DNA of 39,213 nt, taken from positions 1-39,213 of the forward strand of contig VGDH01000011.1 of NCBI GenBank assembly GCA_016869835.1, written 5' to 3'. Made by a program: the position numbers and the translations under genes. Numbering within the stretch: the stretch's first letter is position 1; each line of letters begins with the position of its first letter. Source of the DNA: Alphaproteobacteria bacterium (GTDB lineage Bacteria > Pseudomonadota > Alphaproteobacteria > Rhodobacterales > Rhodobacteraceae). Below, one piece after another: positions 1 to 8,293 of the stretch. The notes under the pieces are model-generated. The model ran no database searches, was not told where the DNA came from, and saw nothing but the letters and a program-made list of their open reading frames with translations.

Positions 1-524
1 GGGCCGGATAGGGCCGGACATTCCATCGGCATGACGTCGGTCGGCACCTCGATATGCACCGGGCCGGGGCGGCCTGTGGCCATGGTGGCAAAGGCCCAGT
101 CCAGGGTGTCGCCCACCTGCGAGGGGTCGGTGATGCGGCGGGTGGGGCATAACGTGGCGATCATCGCCTGCTGGTCGGGCAGTTCGTGCAACAGGCCCCA
201 GCCCTTGCCCAAAGACCGGCGCCGATTGACGCCCGAGATCACCAGCATGGGGATCGAATCCTCGCGCGCCTGTGCCATGGCGGTGATGGCGTTGGTCAGG
301 CCGGGGCCGGTGATGACCAGCGCCACGCCGGGTTTGCCGGTGGCGCGGGCATAGCCATCGGCCATGAAGGCGCAGCCCTGTTCGTGCCGGGCCGTCACAT
401 GGCGCACGGGGCTGCCGGACAATCCGCGATACATCTCAACCGTATGCACGCCGGGGATGCCAAAGACCACCTCAACGCCGCGGGCGTGCAGCCCCTCGAC
501 CAATCTCATGCCGACGGTGTTCAT
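1..524 (-). CDS. aruI: Thiamine-pyrophosphate enzyme, AruI-like 2-ketoarginine decarboxylase (3' end off window)
   Basis: Only the first ~174 codons are present; the gene runs off the left edge. The N-terminal TPP-binding Pyr domain of the acetolactate-synthase superfamily is clear: FGIPGVHT at residues 21-28, then RHEQG with the cofactor-activating Glu48, then GYARATGKPG and ITGPGLTNAITA. The FGIPGVHT...YRGL wording resembles 5-guanidino-2-oxopentanoate decarboxylases (AruI), which decarboxylate the keto acid made from arginine. The ATG overlaps the TGA of the upstream aminotransferase gene by 4 bp (ATGA), so the two are probably translationally coupled, as expected for an AruH/AruI pair. 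Family membership is what the sequence shows; the arginine substrate is inferred from the pairing. Another thiamine-dependent decarboxylase or acetolactate-synthase-like enzyme is the alternative. Confidence 0.75.
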   Translation of the reverse strand, partial: MNTVGMRLVEGLHARGVEVVFGIPGVHTVEMYRGLSGSPVRHVTARHEQGCAFMADGYARATGKPGVALVITGPGLTNAITAMAQAREDSIPMLVISGVNRRRSLGKGWGLLHELPDQQAMIATLCPTRRITDPSQVGDTLDWAFATMATGRPGPVHIEVPTDVMPMECPALSG

Positions 525-1708
525 TCAGGGTCTCCCATGGTCTTGGCAGCAAAGGCGGCGATGCGGTCGCAGGCGGTTTCCATCACGCCATCGGGTTGAG
601 TAAGCGAAAGCCTGAGCCAGCCTGGAAGCCCGCTTCCGAAACTTTCCCCCGGCATGGTGGCGACGCCGGTGCGTTCCAGCAGCGCGTGGGCAAAGGCGAT
701 GCCGGACAGGCCGGAGGCGCGGATGTCAAGAAGCGCGAACATTCCCGCCTCGGGCCGGTGAACCCGAAGGCCCGACTGACCGTGCAGGCGGGCATGAATC
801 CTGTCGGCGCGGGTGGCAAAGCGGCCGGCCATGCCCCGCGCCACGGGCGAGCCTTGGGTCACGGCCAGCGCGGTCATGTCGGCGATGAAGGGCTGGCTGC
901 CGAAGAGCATGGTTTCCGACAGGGGCAGCATCCGGGCGCAGAATTCGGCCGGGCCGACGCACCAGCCCGACCGAAAGCCGGGCGCGGCGTGCGATTTGGA
1001 GATCGAACCCGTGACGACCGTGCGGTCGGCCAGATCGGACAGATCGAGGGGCGAGGCAAAGGCGATGCCGTCGAACACCAGATCCTCATAGACCTCGTCC
1101 GAGACGATCCAAAGATCATGGGCAAGCGCCAGCGCGCCCAAGGCGGCGATCTCATCGGCACGCAGCACCGCACCCGTGGGATTATGGGGCGTGTTCAGGA
1201 ACAAGACGCGGGTGCGCGGCGTGATCCTTTCGGCCACATCGGCGGCTTGCAGGCGAAAGCCCTGTTCCGGGCGCATGGCCACGGGAACCGCCGTTGCGCC
1301 GGTGGCGGCGATCAGCCCGTCATAGGTGGCATACATCGGGTCGGCCACGATCACCTCGTCGCCCGGACCGGCAAGCGTGCAAAGAACGGCGAAGAGCGCG
1401 GTCTGGGTGCCGGGCAGGGTGATGACATTCTCAGGCCCCAAGGTGCGGCCCCGCCGGGCGCTGTAGCGCTGGGCAATGGCCGCCAGGGTCGCGGGCTCGA
1501 CATGGCCATTGCAATAGCCGGTGCGACCGGCCTGCATGGCCGCCGTAGCGGCCTCGATCAGGCCCGGCGGGCAGGGCACGTCTGGCTCGCCAATGGTCAA
1601 TTCGATCACCGCGCGGCCCGCGCGCTTCATGTCGCGGGCAAGCGCATGGATCTCCCATTTCGCACCGCCAAGCCCCTGCAGCCGGTCGGTTAGGGTGGAA
1701 TATCTCAT
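521..1708 (-). CDS. aruH: Class I/II PLP aminotransferase, AruH-like (arginine:pyruvate transaminase)
   Basis: A complete 395-residue fold-type I aminotransferase. Visible landmarks are NTPHNPTGA (residues 172-180), SDEVYEDL (203-210; Asp204 for the pyridine nitrogen, Tyr207), the PLP lysine in SISKSH (Lys238), and a following Arg in FRSGW. The MRYS start, GDEVIVADPMYATY and the SISKSH block resemble AruH, which moves the arginine amino group to pyruvate. The downstream partner is an AruI-like decarboxylase with a 4-bp overlap. Upstream, the ATG overlaps a TGA that would have ended the tetR frame but for an amber codon (see 1705-1806). Class is certain; arginine as substrate is inferred from pairing and motif likeness, and other amino donors are possible. 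Confidence 0.78.
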   Translation of the reverse strand: MRYSTLTDRLQGLGGAKWEIHALARDMKRAGRAVIELTIGEPDVPCPPGLIEAATAAMQAGRTGYCNGHVEPATLAAIAQRYSARRGRTLGPENVITLPGTQTALFAVLCTLAGPGDEVIVADPMYATYDGLIAATGATAVPVAMRPEQGFRLQAADVAERITPRTRVLFLNTPHNPTGAVLRADEIAALGALALAHDLWIVSDEVYEDLVFDGIAFASPLDLSDLADRTVVTGSISKSHAAPGFRSGWCVGPAEFCARMLPLSETMLFGSQPFIADMTALAVTQGSPVARGMAGRFATRADRIHARLHGQSGLRVHRPEAGMFALLDIRASGLSGIAFAHALLERTGVATMPGESFGSGLPGWLRLSLTQPDGVMETACDRIAAFAAKTMGDPE

Positions 1709-1806
1709 CTGCCGGGCGCCTTCAGATCAACCTTCAGAATGGCCGAAACGGCGGCAAGACCAATCGCCTGCAATTCGCCCGACGCAAAACCCTGCGGCAA
1801 GGCCTA
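1705..1806 (-). other. Severed C-terminus of the TetR gene downstream of an in-frame TAG
   Basis: Reading on in the tetR frame after the TAG at 1806-1804 gives 32 sense codons (beginning ALPQGF, with the helix-like segment ELQAIGLAAVSAIL) and then TGA at 1707-1705. That TGA overlaps the aruH ATG (1708-1706) as ATGA, the same 4-bp overlap seen at the aruH/aruI junction. The overlap and the protein-like composition show that the original tetR ended here. The TAG is therefore a nonsense change, a rare readthrough site or a base-call error. Confidence 0.8.
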
Positions 1807-2334
1807 GCTTTCCAGCCACAGCCCGTCGATCACCGCATTGCAGGCGATGGCGTCGTGGCGGCATTGCTCGGGGCCGGCATCGCGTGGCAGGGCGGCGATC
1901 AGCCCTTCCAGAAGGTCGCGATAGCTGTGATAGCCCTGTTCATGGATCTGGCGCATTTCGGGGTCGCTGCGCAGGGTGTTGAGCAAGCCCGCCCAAAGCC
2001 CAAGCCGCATCGGGTCCACCACCGGGGGCGAAAGCGAGGCGGCAACAAAGCTGGCCAGCCGGTCGGTCGGGCTGGCAGGTGCAGCGCGCAAGGCGCGCGC
2101 GCTGTCGTCGGTCAGGATCTGCACCAGCCGGCGATAGGCTGCGCGGGTCAGTTCCTCTTTGCTGGCAAAGTAATGCCGGATCAGCCCCGGCGTGACGCCC
2201 GCTCGGGTGGCAATGGCGCGCACGGTGGCCGCCTGCGGCCCGCCTTCGGCCACCAGATCAAGCGCAGCCTCGATCAGCGCCTCGCGGCGGCTTTCTTCGG
2301 TTTCGCGGCGATAGGGGCGGCGGTCGGTGGACAT
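1804..2334 (-). CDS. TetR-family transcriptional regulator, BetI-like, ended early by an amber codon
   Basis: The 176-residue open frame has a TetR N-terminal helix-turn-helix (ATVRAIATRAGVTPGLIRHYF, about residues 36-56) and a BetI-like ligand-binding domain ending at DGLWLES. It heads the aruH-aruI operon and is its probable local repressor, though the ligand is unknown. The frame stops at TAG (1806-1804), where BetI-like proteins normally continue through another helix. Reading past this codon gives 32 more plausible codons up to a TGA that overlaps the aruH start. The DNA-binding domain is intact. If the stop is real, the protein lacks its last dimerisation helix and may be inactive or altered. 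Confidence 0.8.
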   Translation of the reverse strand: MSTDRRPYRRETEESRREALIEAALDLVAEGGPQAATVRAIATRAGVTPGLIRHYFASKEELTRAAYRRLVQILTDDSARALRAAPASPTDRLASFVAASLSPPVVDPMRLGLWAGLLNTLRSDPEMRQIHEQGYHSYRDLLEGLIAALPRDAGPEQCRHDAIACNAVIDGLWLES

Positions 2335-2443
2335 GGTGCGTTGTCATACGGGTGGATAATTCGTGCAAGACTGCGGCCAGTCGCGCTGCGATGCAAGGGA
2401 GCAGCGAGAATTTTCCAAAGAATTTGCCAAAGGCGCGAGGAAC

Positions 2444-3328
2444 TCAGGTCTCGCCCACCACATCCTTGTGGATGATGACATCGGCCTGCGGATAGGCTTG
2501 CAGGATGGCGCGGCGCAGGCCAGCCCCGATGTCATGGGCCTGGCGCAGCGATTGGCTGCCGTCCAACTCGATATGGATGTTGACGAAGATCCGGCTTCCG
2601 GCGGTGCGGGTTTTTAGATCGTGATAGCCATGCACTCCGGGCCAGTTGGCGGCAATCTTGCCGATGCCGGCAATGATTGCCGGATCGGCGCGGCGGTCCA
2701 TCAGCGCATCAAACGCCCCCTTGCCGATGCGCAGGGCACCAAGGGCCAGCATCACCGCCGCGCCGATGGCCACCACCGAATCGATCTGGCCCATGCCAAA
2801 GGCCGAGGAGGCCCAAAGCGACGCGATTGCCCCGATATTGGGCAGAAGATCGCCCAGATAATGCAAGCGGTCAGCCGCCACCACCCGGCTGCCCGTGGCC
2901 CGCGCCACCCGGCCCTGCCACCAGACAAGCCCCAAGGTCAGCACGACTGACAGCGCCATGGCCACCATGCCGCGCCCTTCGGCCTGCAAGTGCGGCGACT
3001 GCGGATCAAGAAGGCGCTGGGCGGCGGCAAAGGCGATGACGCCCGCCGCAACAAGGATAAAGATCCCTTGCCCCAGGGCGGCCAGATCCTCAGCGCTGGT
3101 ATGGCCGAAGGCATGATCTTCATCGGCGGGTTTGGCCGCGTAGATCAGCGCCGCCATGGCCGCGAGCGAGATCATCAGGTCCATCGCACTGTCGGCCAGC
3201 GAGGCAGCCACCGACAGCGCGCCCGTTTCGCCCAAGGCCCAAAGCTTTAGCGCAACCAGAACCGCCGCCACCACAACCGAGGCGGCACCGGCAGTCAGGT
3301 TCAGGCGGACGGGCTTTTGGACGGTCAT
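2444..3328 (-). CDS. Cation diffusion facilitator (CDF) metal transporter, FieF-like
   Basis: An inner-membrane divalent-metal/proton antiporter of about 294 residues. The N-terminal half holds several hydrophobic helices with the CDF signature ADSAMD near residue 40 and the second metal site HYLGD (HxxxD) in the fifth helix region. The PADEDHAFGHTSAEDLAAL stretch resembles FieF/YiiP. The C-terminal part is the cytoplasmic ferredoxin-like domain, with a His (IHIEL) expected to help bind metal at the dimer interface. An in-frame ATG lies 33 nt further upstream at 3361, but the start at 3328 (MTVQKP) fits family length better. It is transcribed alone; Fe, Zn or Mn specificity cannot be told from sequence. 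Confidence 0.88.
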   Translation of the reverse strand: MTVQKPVRLNLTAGAASVVVAAVLVALKLWALGETGALSVAASLADSAMDLMISLAAMAALIYAAKPADEDHAFGHTSAEDLAALGQGIFILVAAGVIAFAAAQRLLDPQSPHLQAEGRGMVAMALSVVLTLGLVWWQGRVARATGSRVVAADRLHYLGDLLPNIGAIASLWASSAFGMGQIDSVVAIGAAVMLALGALRIGKGAFDALMDRRADPAIIAGIGKIAANWPGVHGYHDLKTRTAGSRIFVNIHIELDGSQSLRQAHDIGAGLRRAILQAYPQADVIIHKDVVGET

Positions 3329-3430
3329 CGGGCGCGGGTCCTGTGCAAAAGGGGGGACCATGGAATCTGAGCCGCGCTTTAGGCGGCAGCGGCTTGCAGA
3401 TCAAGCCTCATGCGCCTGCGCCCGGACAGT

Positions 3431-4183
3431 CTACTCGAGAATCTCGCCCGGCATGACACCCCAAAGTGCTGATTTCTGCACCCAGCCACGCTCGCCCTGC
3501 ACATTCATCCGACACCAGTCGGGCTCGCAGGCCAAAAGCCGCCCGATCACCCCGCGTTCTGCCTTGAACATGACCGGGGCGCCCTCGGTGGGTTTCATGC
3601 GGAATTCGGCCATGTCGGCGGTCACCATGGCCGAGCGCACACCCGAAAGCAGCGCATAATGCACCCAGCCGCCCAAGCCTTCGGCGTCTTCAACCCGCCG
3701 CCAGTTTTCATGTTCGGCGGTGACGCGCAGCGGCATGCCCGAGGTGGTAAAGACCCAGTCGATGCGATGGGTCAGGCTGGGGCCACGGCGGGCATTGCCC
3801 TCATTGCCCTTGAGGCTGACAAAGCGCGGGATCGGCAGGTTGGTGACCGCGCCCTTCGAGGGATCGCGCGGGGCGCGCGCGGGCTTGGCTGCGGGCGTTT
3901 GGGGTGATGTCGTTTGGCTTGCAGGGGCCTCGATCGCCGCAGGCTGCGCGGCGGCGGGTTCGGCCGGCTGCGCCTGATCCACCAAAGCTTCGGGCGCTGG
4001 AACCAGCGGATTGGCCCTTGGGCGGGGCGACGAGGCAAGGCCGCTCTCGGCCGAGGCGGAGAGCGTCACCGTGCCATCGGCGCTGGCCTGGGCCGCAGCC
4101 GGACCCGCCGTCAAGACAAGCCCCAGACCGATGCTCAGCATCACCCCGATGCCCGCCGTCCGAAAACCGCAAAACCCTGTCAT
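3431..4183 (-). CDS. Exported SH3-domain protein
   Basis: About 250 residues with an N-terminal signal peptide (hydrophobic GVMLSIGLGLVLTAG ending AAAQA), a long Pro/Ala-rich linker and a C-terminal region with two bacterial-SH3-like units. The first contains MPLRVTAEHENWRRV...GWVHYALLSG, the second EPDWCRMNVQGERGWVQKSALWG. Proteins of this layout are periplasmic or envelope-associated and thought to bind cell-wall or protein ligands; no enzymatic motif is visible. I chose the ATG at 4183 because AAGG lies about 8 nt upstream; an ATG at 4204 in the same frame is possible but has an over-close ribosome site. It is divergent from the hydroxyacid dehydrogenase gene. Confidence 0.82.
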   Translation of the reverse strand: MTGFCGFRTAGIGVMLSIGLGLVLTAGPAAAQASADGTVTLSASAESGLASSPRPRANPLVPAPEALVDQAQPAEPAAAQPAAIEAPASQTTSPQTPAAKPARAPRDPSKGAVTNLPIPRFVSLKGNEGNARRGPSLTHRIDWVFTTSGMPLRVTAEHENWRRVEDAEGLGGWVHYALLSGVRSAMVTADMAEFRMKPTEGAPVMFKAERGVIGRLLACEPDWCRMNVQGERGWVQKSALWGVMPGEILE

Positions 4184-4322
4184 CGCCCGTGCCTTTCGCA
4201 GCATTTCCTGCCGGATTGTCGCCCTGCGCGCCGCCGTTACCGCTCACCGGGGCTTGTGCCTCGCCCCGCTTCTCGTCACTTTGCCATTCTGGGATGCGAT
4301 TTGGAAGTGCAGGGAGGCCCGA

Positions 4323-5309
4323 ATGCCCGCAGGACGTCTGAGTGTTGTCGTGACGCGACGCTTGCCCGAACCCGTGGAGACGCGGATGAAGGAGTTGTTC
4401 GACGTCGACCTGCGCGACGATGACCGCCCGATGACCCGCGAGGAACTGGCCGCCGCCATGGCGCGGGCCGATGTTCTGGTGCCCACGATCACCGATCAGA
4501 TCGACGCGGGCCTGATCGCCAAGGCGGGCGAGCGGCTGCGGCTGATCGCTTCGTTCGGAGCGGGGGTGGACCATATCGATGTGGCCACGGCCCGCAGCCG
4601 GGGCATCTTGGTGTCGAACACGCCGGGCGTGGTGACCGAGGACACCGCTGACATGACCATGGCCTTGATGCTGGCGGTGACGCGGCGCATCCCCGAGGGG
4701 CTGGCCGTGATGCAGGCCGGCAAGTGGGAGGGTTGGGCCCCCACGGCCTTTCTTGGCGGGCGCTTGGGCGGGCGGCGTCTGGGCATCCTTGGCATGGGCC
4801 GCATCGGGCAGGCGGTGGCGCGGCGCGCACGGGCCTTTGGCCTTCAGGTGCATTACCACAACCGCAAACGCCTGCGCCCGGACGTCGAGCAAGAGCTGGA
4901 CGCGACCTGGTGGGAAAGTCTTGACCAGATGGTCAGCCGCATGGACATCCTGTCGATCAACTGCCCGCATACACCATCGACATTCCATCTGATGAACGCC
5001 CGGCGGCTGAAGCTGATGAAGCCTTCGGCCATCATCATCAACACCTCGCGCGGCGAAGTGATCGACGAAAACGCGCTGACGCGGATGCTGGCCGCCCGTG
5101 AGCTGGGGGGTGCCGGGCTTGATGTCTATGAGCACGGCACCGAGGTCTCGCCCACGCTGCGCGCCCTGCCCAATGTGGTCTTGCTGCCGCATATGGGCTC
5201 GGCCACGCTGGAGGGCCGGATCGAGCAGGGCGAGAAGGTCATCATCAATATCAAGACCTTCGCCGACGGCCACCGCCCGCCCGATCAGGTGGTGCCGGGG
5301 ATGCTGTAA
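4323..5309 (+). CDS. D-2-hydroxyacid dehydrogenase (glyoxylate/hydroxypyruvate reductase type)
   Basis: A 328-residue NAD(P)-dependent D-2-hydroxyacid dehydrogenase. The Rossmann nucleotide motif GILGMGRIGQAVA sits near residue 160. The catalytic set is present: Arg in INTSRGEVID, Glu in DVYEHGTEVSP, and His in LLPHMGSAT. ASFGAGVDHID is the substrate-loop signature seen in glyoxylate reductases (GyaR-like). The start at 4323 is set by AGGGAGG a few bases upstream; the frame is open further 5' but without family sequence. The next gene begins 3 nt after the stop. Expected reaction: reduction of a short 2-keto acid such as glyoxylate or hydroxypyruvate to the D-hydroxy acid in the cytoplasm. 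Substrate choice is inferred. Confidence 0.88.
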   Translation: MPAGRLSVVVTRRLPEPVETRMKELFDVDLRDDDRPMTREELAAAMARADVLVPTITDQIDAGLIAKAGERLRLIASFGAGVDHIDVATARSRGILVSNTPGVVTEDTADMTMALMLAVTRRIPEGLAVMQAGKWEGWAPTAFLGGRLGGRRLGILGMGRIGQAVARRARAFGLQVHYHNRKRLRPDVEQELDATWWESLDQMVSRMDILSINCPHTPSTFHLMNARRLKLMKPSAIIINTSRGEVIDENALTRMLAARELGGAGLDVYEHGTEVSPTLRALPNVVLLPHMGSATLEGRIEQGEKVIINIKTFADGHRPPDQVVPGML

Positions 5310-5312
5310 AGG

Positions 5313-5770
5313 GTGGCGCGGCCCTTCGACCCTGAGGACGTTCTGTCGCGGCCGCTGATGGCCAATCTTGCGACGATGGAGGCGGAAGGCCCGCGCAATG
5401 CGCCGGTCTGGTTTATCTGGGAAGAAGGCGCCTTGTGGATGCTCGGGCATCGCGAAGGGTCATCGGTGCGGCGTTTGCAGGCGGATCCGCGCTGTGCGGT
5501 CGAGATCGTGAATCTGGACGTGGCGGCCGGGGTGCTGTTGCACCTTGGCTTGCGCGGCAGGGCAGAGGTCTTGCCGATGGAGCCCGCGCGGTTCAGGCGG
5601 CTCTTGGCGCTCTATCTTGGGCTGGAGCCGGACAGCTGGAACCCGTGGTTCATTCAGGAAATCGCCGCGATTGACGACCCGAAGGCCGATGGATCCGGCT
5701 GGAGCCGGACACAACATTTACCAACAATGTCTAATACTTCCGGACGGGGCCTGATCTGGCCTTTCCCTGA
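5313..5770 (+). pseudogene. Broken pyridoxamine-5'-phosphate-oxidase-fold (FMN-binding) gene, two lesions
   Basis: From a GTG at 5313, about 125 codons encode a PPOX split-barrel protein (LATMEAEGPRNAPVWFIWEEG...VRRLQADPRCAVEIVN). The frame then goes wrong near 5684: the true C-terminus continues in the -1 frame as GRWIRLEPDTTFTNNV, then TAA at 5732-5734, then YFRTGPDLAFP and TGA at 5768-5770. Adding one G to the GG at 5684-5685 restores the frame, and a sense codon (e.g. TCA) in place of TAA would give NNVSYFRTGP. So there are one frameshift and one nonsense codon within 50 bp. Taken at face value the open frame runs on to 5870 with an unrelated Arg/Pro-rich tail. It was probably cotranscribed with the dehydrogenase 3 nt upstream. 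The intact protein would be a small flavin- or F420-type binding reductase. Confidence 0.8.
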
Positions 5771-5784
5771 TCGGCGCAGGTGCC

Positions 5785-7029
5785 TTAGGCAAACCGGCTG
5801 GGCAGATAGGGGGCCAGATCCACCGGCGGTGCCTTTCCTGCCACCAAGGCCGCGACGATCTCGGCCGTGATGGGGGCCAGCGTCAGGCCGATATGGCCGT
5901 GGCCATAGGCATGGATGACATCCGCCCCGTCGCGCGAGGGGCCGATCACGGGCACCGAATCGGGCATCGAAGGGCGAAAACCCATCCAGTCGCGATCGGG
6001 CTCGGGGAGATCGGGGAAAATCGCCTGTGCGCCCTCGACCAGCTTGGCGATGCGGTGGGGCGACGGCGGCAGGGTCAGCCCGCCCAGTTCCACCGTTCCC
6101 GCGACCCGCAAGCGGCCCGACATCGGGCAGAGGTAGAACCCGCGCGAGGTGGGGCAGGTCGGCCGCGTCAGGCGCGGCTGGGCCATGTCCCATTCGACGT
6201 GATAGCCGCGTTCAGTGTCCAAGGGCACGCGGTCACCCACCTGCGCCGCAAGGCCGCGTGAATGGGCTCCTGCGGCGATCACCACCCGACGGGCGCGCAG
6301 GCGCAGGTCGGGACCTTCCACCACGATCCCGTCAATCTGGCGGATCAGCCGGTCGGCCCGGCATTGCTGAAACCCCGCCTGTTGCAAGACCTTCAGCGCC
6401 AGACGCTGCACCATCTGGCCGGGGTCGGACAGGAACACCGCCTTTGGAAAGAACGCCGCCCCACCGTCGACGGCAGGCAGGCCCGGCTCCATCCGCGCAA
6501 GGTCGGTCGGTCCGATCAGATCAACGCTGATGCCATGGGTCCGGCGATAGGCCATGTCCTTCTTGGCCGCGCGATAGGCCGCAGCGGTTTCGTACAGATA
6601 AAGGCAACCGCGATGCTGCAGGATTTCTGCCCCGCCGATCCGCTCGGCCAAGGCTTGCCACAGCGGCGCGGCACCGGTGAGAAGCCCGGCAATGGCGGCG
6701 GCATTGCGCGCGGTGGGGCCCGGCAGCGACTGACGGGCAAAACGCAAGAGCCACGGCATGAGCGAGGGCAGGGCCGCGCGGCGAATGGCCAGGGGAGAGG
6801 TCTTGTCGAACAGAAGCGAAGGCAGGTTCTTCAGCACATCCGGCGTGCCAACCGGCATGACCGCATAATCGGCGATGGTGCCGGCATTGCCATAGCTTGC
6901 GCCCATGCCGGGGGTGTTCGGGTCAACCAGAACGACCTCATGGCCTTGGGCTAGAAGCCGCTCGGCCACGGCAAGGCCGACGACACCCGCGCCCAGAACG
7001 GCGATTTCGGTGGTGATATGTTCGGTCAT
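5785..7029 (-). CDS. FAD-dependent amino-acid oxidoreductase, DadA (D-amino-acid dehydrogenase) family
   Basis: 414 residues. An N-terminal FAD-binding motif (AVLGAGVVGLAVAERL, ~10-25) is followed by the DAO-fold GMGASYGNAGTIADY block, RRVVIAAGAHSRGLA near residue 250, and the C-terminal MPDSVPVIGPS...YGHGHIGLTLAP flavin-contact signature of DadA-type enzymes. These oxidise amino acids or N-substituted amines to the keto acid or aldehyde plus ammonia or amine. It lies in the same direction as the alcohol dehydrogenase gene upstream, after a 99-bp gap, so it may be a late gene of the TRAP/glutamine-synthetase-like operon or have its own promoter. In that setting glycine oxidation or a PuuB-like role on a glutamylated amine are both possible. 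Fold certain, substrate unknown. Confidence 0.85.
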   Translation of the reverse strand: MTEHITTEIAVLGAGVVGLAVAERLLAQGHEVVLVDPNTPGMGASYGNAGTIADYAVMPVGTPDVLKNLPSLLFDKTSPLAIRRAALPSLMPWLLRFARQSLPGPTARNAAAIAGLLTGAAPLWQALAERIGGAEILQHRGCLYLYETAAAYRAAKKDMAYRRTHGISVDLIGPTDLARMEPGLPAVDGGAAFFPKAVFLSDPGQMVQRLALKVLQQAGFQQCRADRLIRQIDGIVVEGPDLRLRARRVVIAAGAHSRGLAAQVGDRVPLDTERGYHVEWDMAQPRLTRPTCPTSRGFYLCPMSGRLRVAGTVELGGLTLPPSPHRIAKLVEGAQAIFPDLPEPDRDWMGFRPSMPDSVPVIGPSRDGADVIHAYGHGHIGLTLAPITAEIVAALVAGKAPPVDLAPYLPSRFA

Positions 7030-7128
7030 GATTGCGCGCTGTCGCCCTTGCTGGTCACGCGCCGTCTCGGCGCTCCTCGCTTTGACTTGGCGGGCGAAGA
7101 GTGCCGGAACGGCTCGATGAGCCTCTTG

Positions 7129-8289
7129 TTAGAGGCAAGCCTTGAACAAGGCGAGGGTGTTTTCCCGCGTCATCGCCACCGGGTTGCCGCCACAAGACGG
7201 GTCTTCCAGCGCCATTTCGGTCAACTCGTCCAGATTGGGGTTGGTGACGCCCAAGGCAGTGAGGTTTTCCGGAATGTTCAAGGTCTTGCGCAACTCCATG
7301 ATCGCGGCGCGGAAGCCATCGAACCCGCCCTTGATGCCAAGGTAAGCGGCGGCTTTTTCGATGCGGTCCTCGATCGCGGGGCGGTTCATGTCCAAGACCA
7401 TGGGCATGACGACGGCGTTGGTGGTGCCGTGGTGCGTGCCGTAAACCGCGCCGATGGGGTGGGAAAGCGAGTGGATCGCGCCAAGGCCCTTTTGGAAGGC
7501 CACCGCGCCCATGGCGGCCGCGCTCATCATATGCGCCCGCGCGTCTAGGTCGTTGGGGTTGGCGTAGACCTTGGGCAGGTTTTCGAAGACCAGCCGCATG
7601 CCTTCCAGCGCGATGCCTTGGGACATCGGGTGGTAGAAGGGCGACGAATAGGCCTCAAGGCAGTGCGCCAGCGCATCCATGCCGGTGCCTGCGGTGATGA
7701 ATTTCGGCATGCCGACGGTCAGCGCTGGGTCGCAGATGGTGACCACGGGCAGAAGTTTCGGGTGGAAGATGATCTTCTTCTTGTGGGTAACGGAATTGGT
7801 CAGAACCCCCGCCCGGCCCACCTCGGACCCCGTGCCAGCAGTGGTGGGCACGGCGATGATGGGGGCGATTTTCGAGGCGTCCGCCCGGGTATACCAGTCG
7901 TCGATATCCTCCAGATCCCAGACGCTCAGCTCCTTGCGCTGATGCGCCATGAGGGCGATCATCTTGCCAAGGTCCAAGGCCGAGCCACCGCCAAAGCAGA
8001 TCACCCCGTCATGGCCCCCCGCGAGGTAGACGGCGATGCCGTCGGCCATGTTTTTCTCATTCGGGTTCGGGTCGACTTCCGAAAACACCGCCGTGCCAAG
8101 GCCCGCGTTTTTCAAAATCGCCACGGCCTCCGCTGTGATCGGCAGCGATGCCAGTGCCTTGTCGGTGACGAACAGCGGCTTTTTCACGCCAGCAGCAGTG
8201 CAATGTTCGGCAAGTTCGGCGATACGCCCCACCCCGAATTTGATGGCGGTGGGGTAGGACCAGTTCCGGTTGGGAACGTTGTGGGTCAT
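7129..8289 (-). CDS. Iron-containing (type III) alcohol dehydrogenase
   Basis: 386 residues. The nucleotide-binding GGGSALDLGK begins at residue 100, PTTAGTGSEV follows near 148-157, and the metal ligands, assigned by FucO spacing, are Asp205, His209, His273 and His287 (GMDALAHC, HSLSHPIG, YGTHHGTT). The enzyme interconverts a primary alcohol and aldehyde with NAD(H) in the cytoplasm. Its stop-to-start spacing with the aldehyde dehydrogenase gene upstream is 4 bp, so the two act as a pair: alcohol to aldehyde to acid. In this operon the alcohol may carry a gamma-glutamyl group or be a free amino alcohol (inference). No truncation; all ligands are present. Confidence 0.92.
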   Translation of the reverse strand: MTHNVPNRNWSYPTAIKFGVGRIAELAEHCTAAGVKKPLFVTDKALASLPITAEAVAILKNAGLGTAVFSEVDPNPNEKNMADGIAVYLAGGHDGVICFGGGSALDLGKMIALMAHQRKELSVWDLEDIDDWYTRADASKIAPIIAVPTTAGTGSEVGRAGVLTNSVTHKKKIIFHPKLLPVVTICDPALTVGMPKFITAGTGMDALAHCLEAYSSPFYHPMSQGIALEGMRLVFENLPKVYANPNDLDARAHMMSAAAMGAVAFQKGLGAIHSLSHPIGAVYGTHHGTTNAVVMPMVLDMNRPAIEDRIEKAAAYLGIKGGFDGFRAAIMELRKTLNIPENLTALGVTNPNLDELTEMALEDPSCGGNPVAMTRENTLALFKACL

Positions 8290-8293
8290 GGGA

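Noticed and set aside
3801-5450. Long open frame (549 codons) on the minus strand opposite the hydroxyacid dehydrogenase
   Set aside because: His/Arg/Gln-rich translation typical of an antisense frame in high-GC DNA; the plus-strand enzyme and the SH3 gene explain this stretch.
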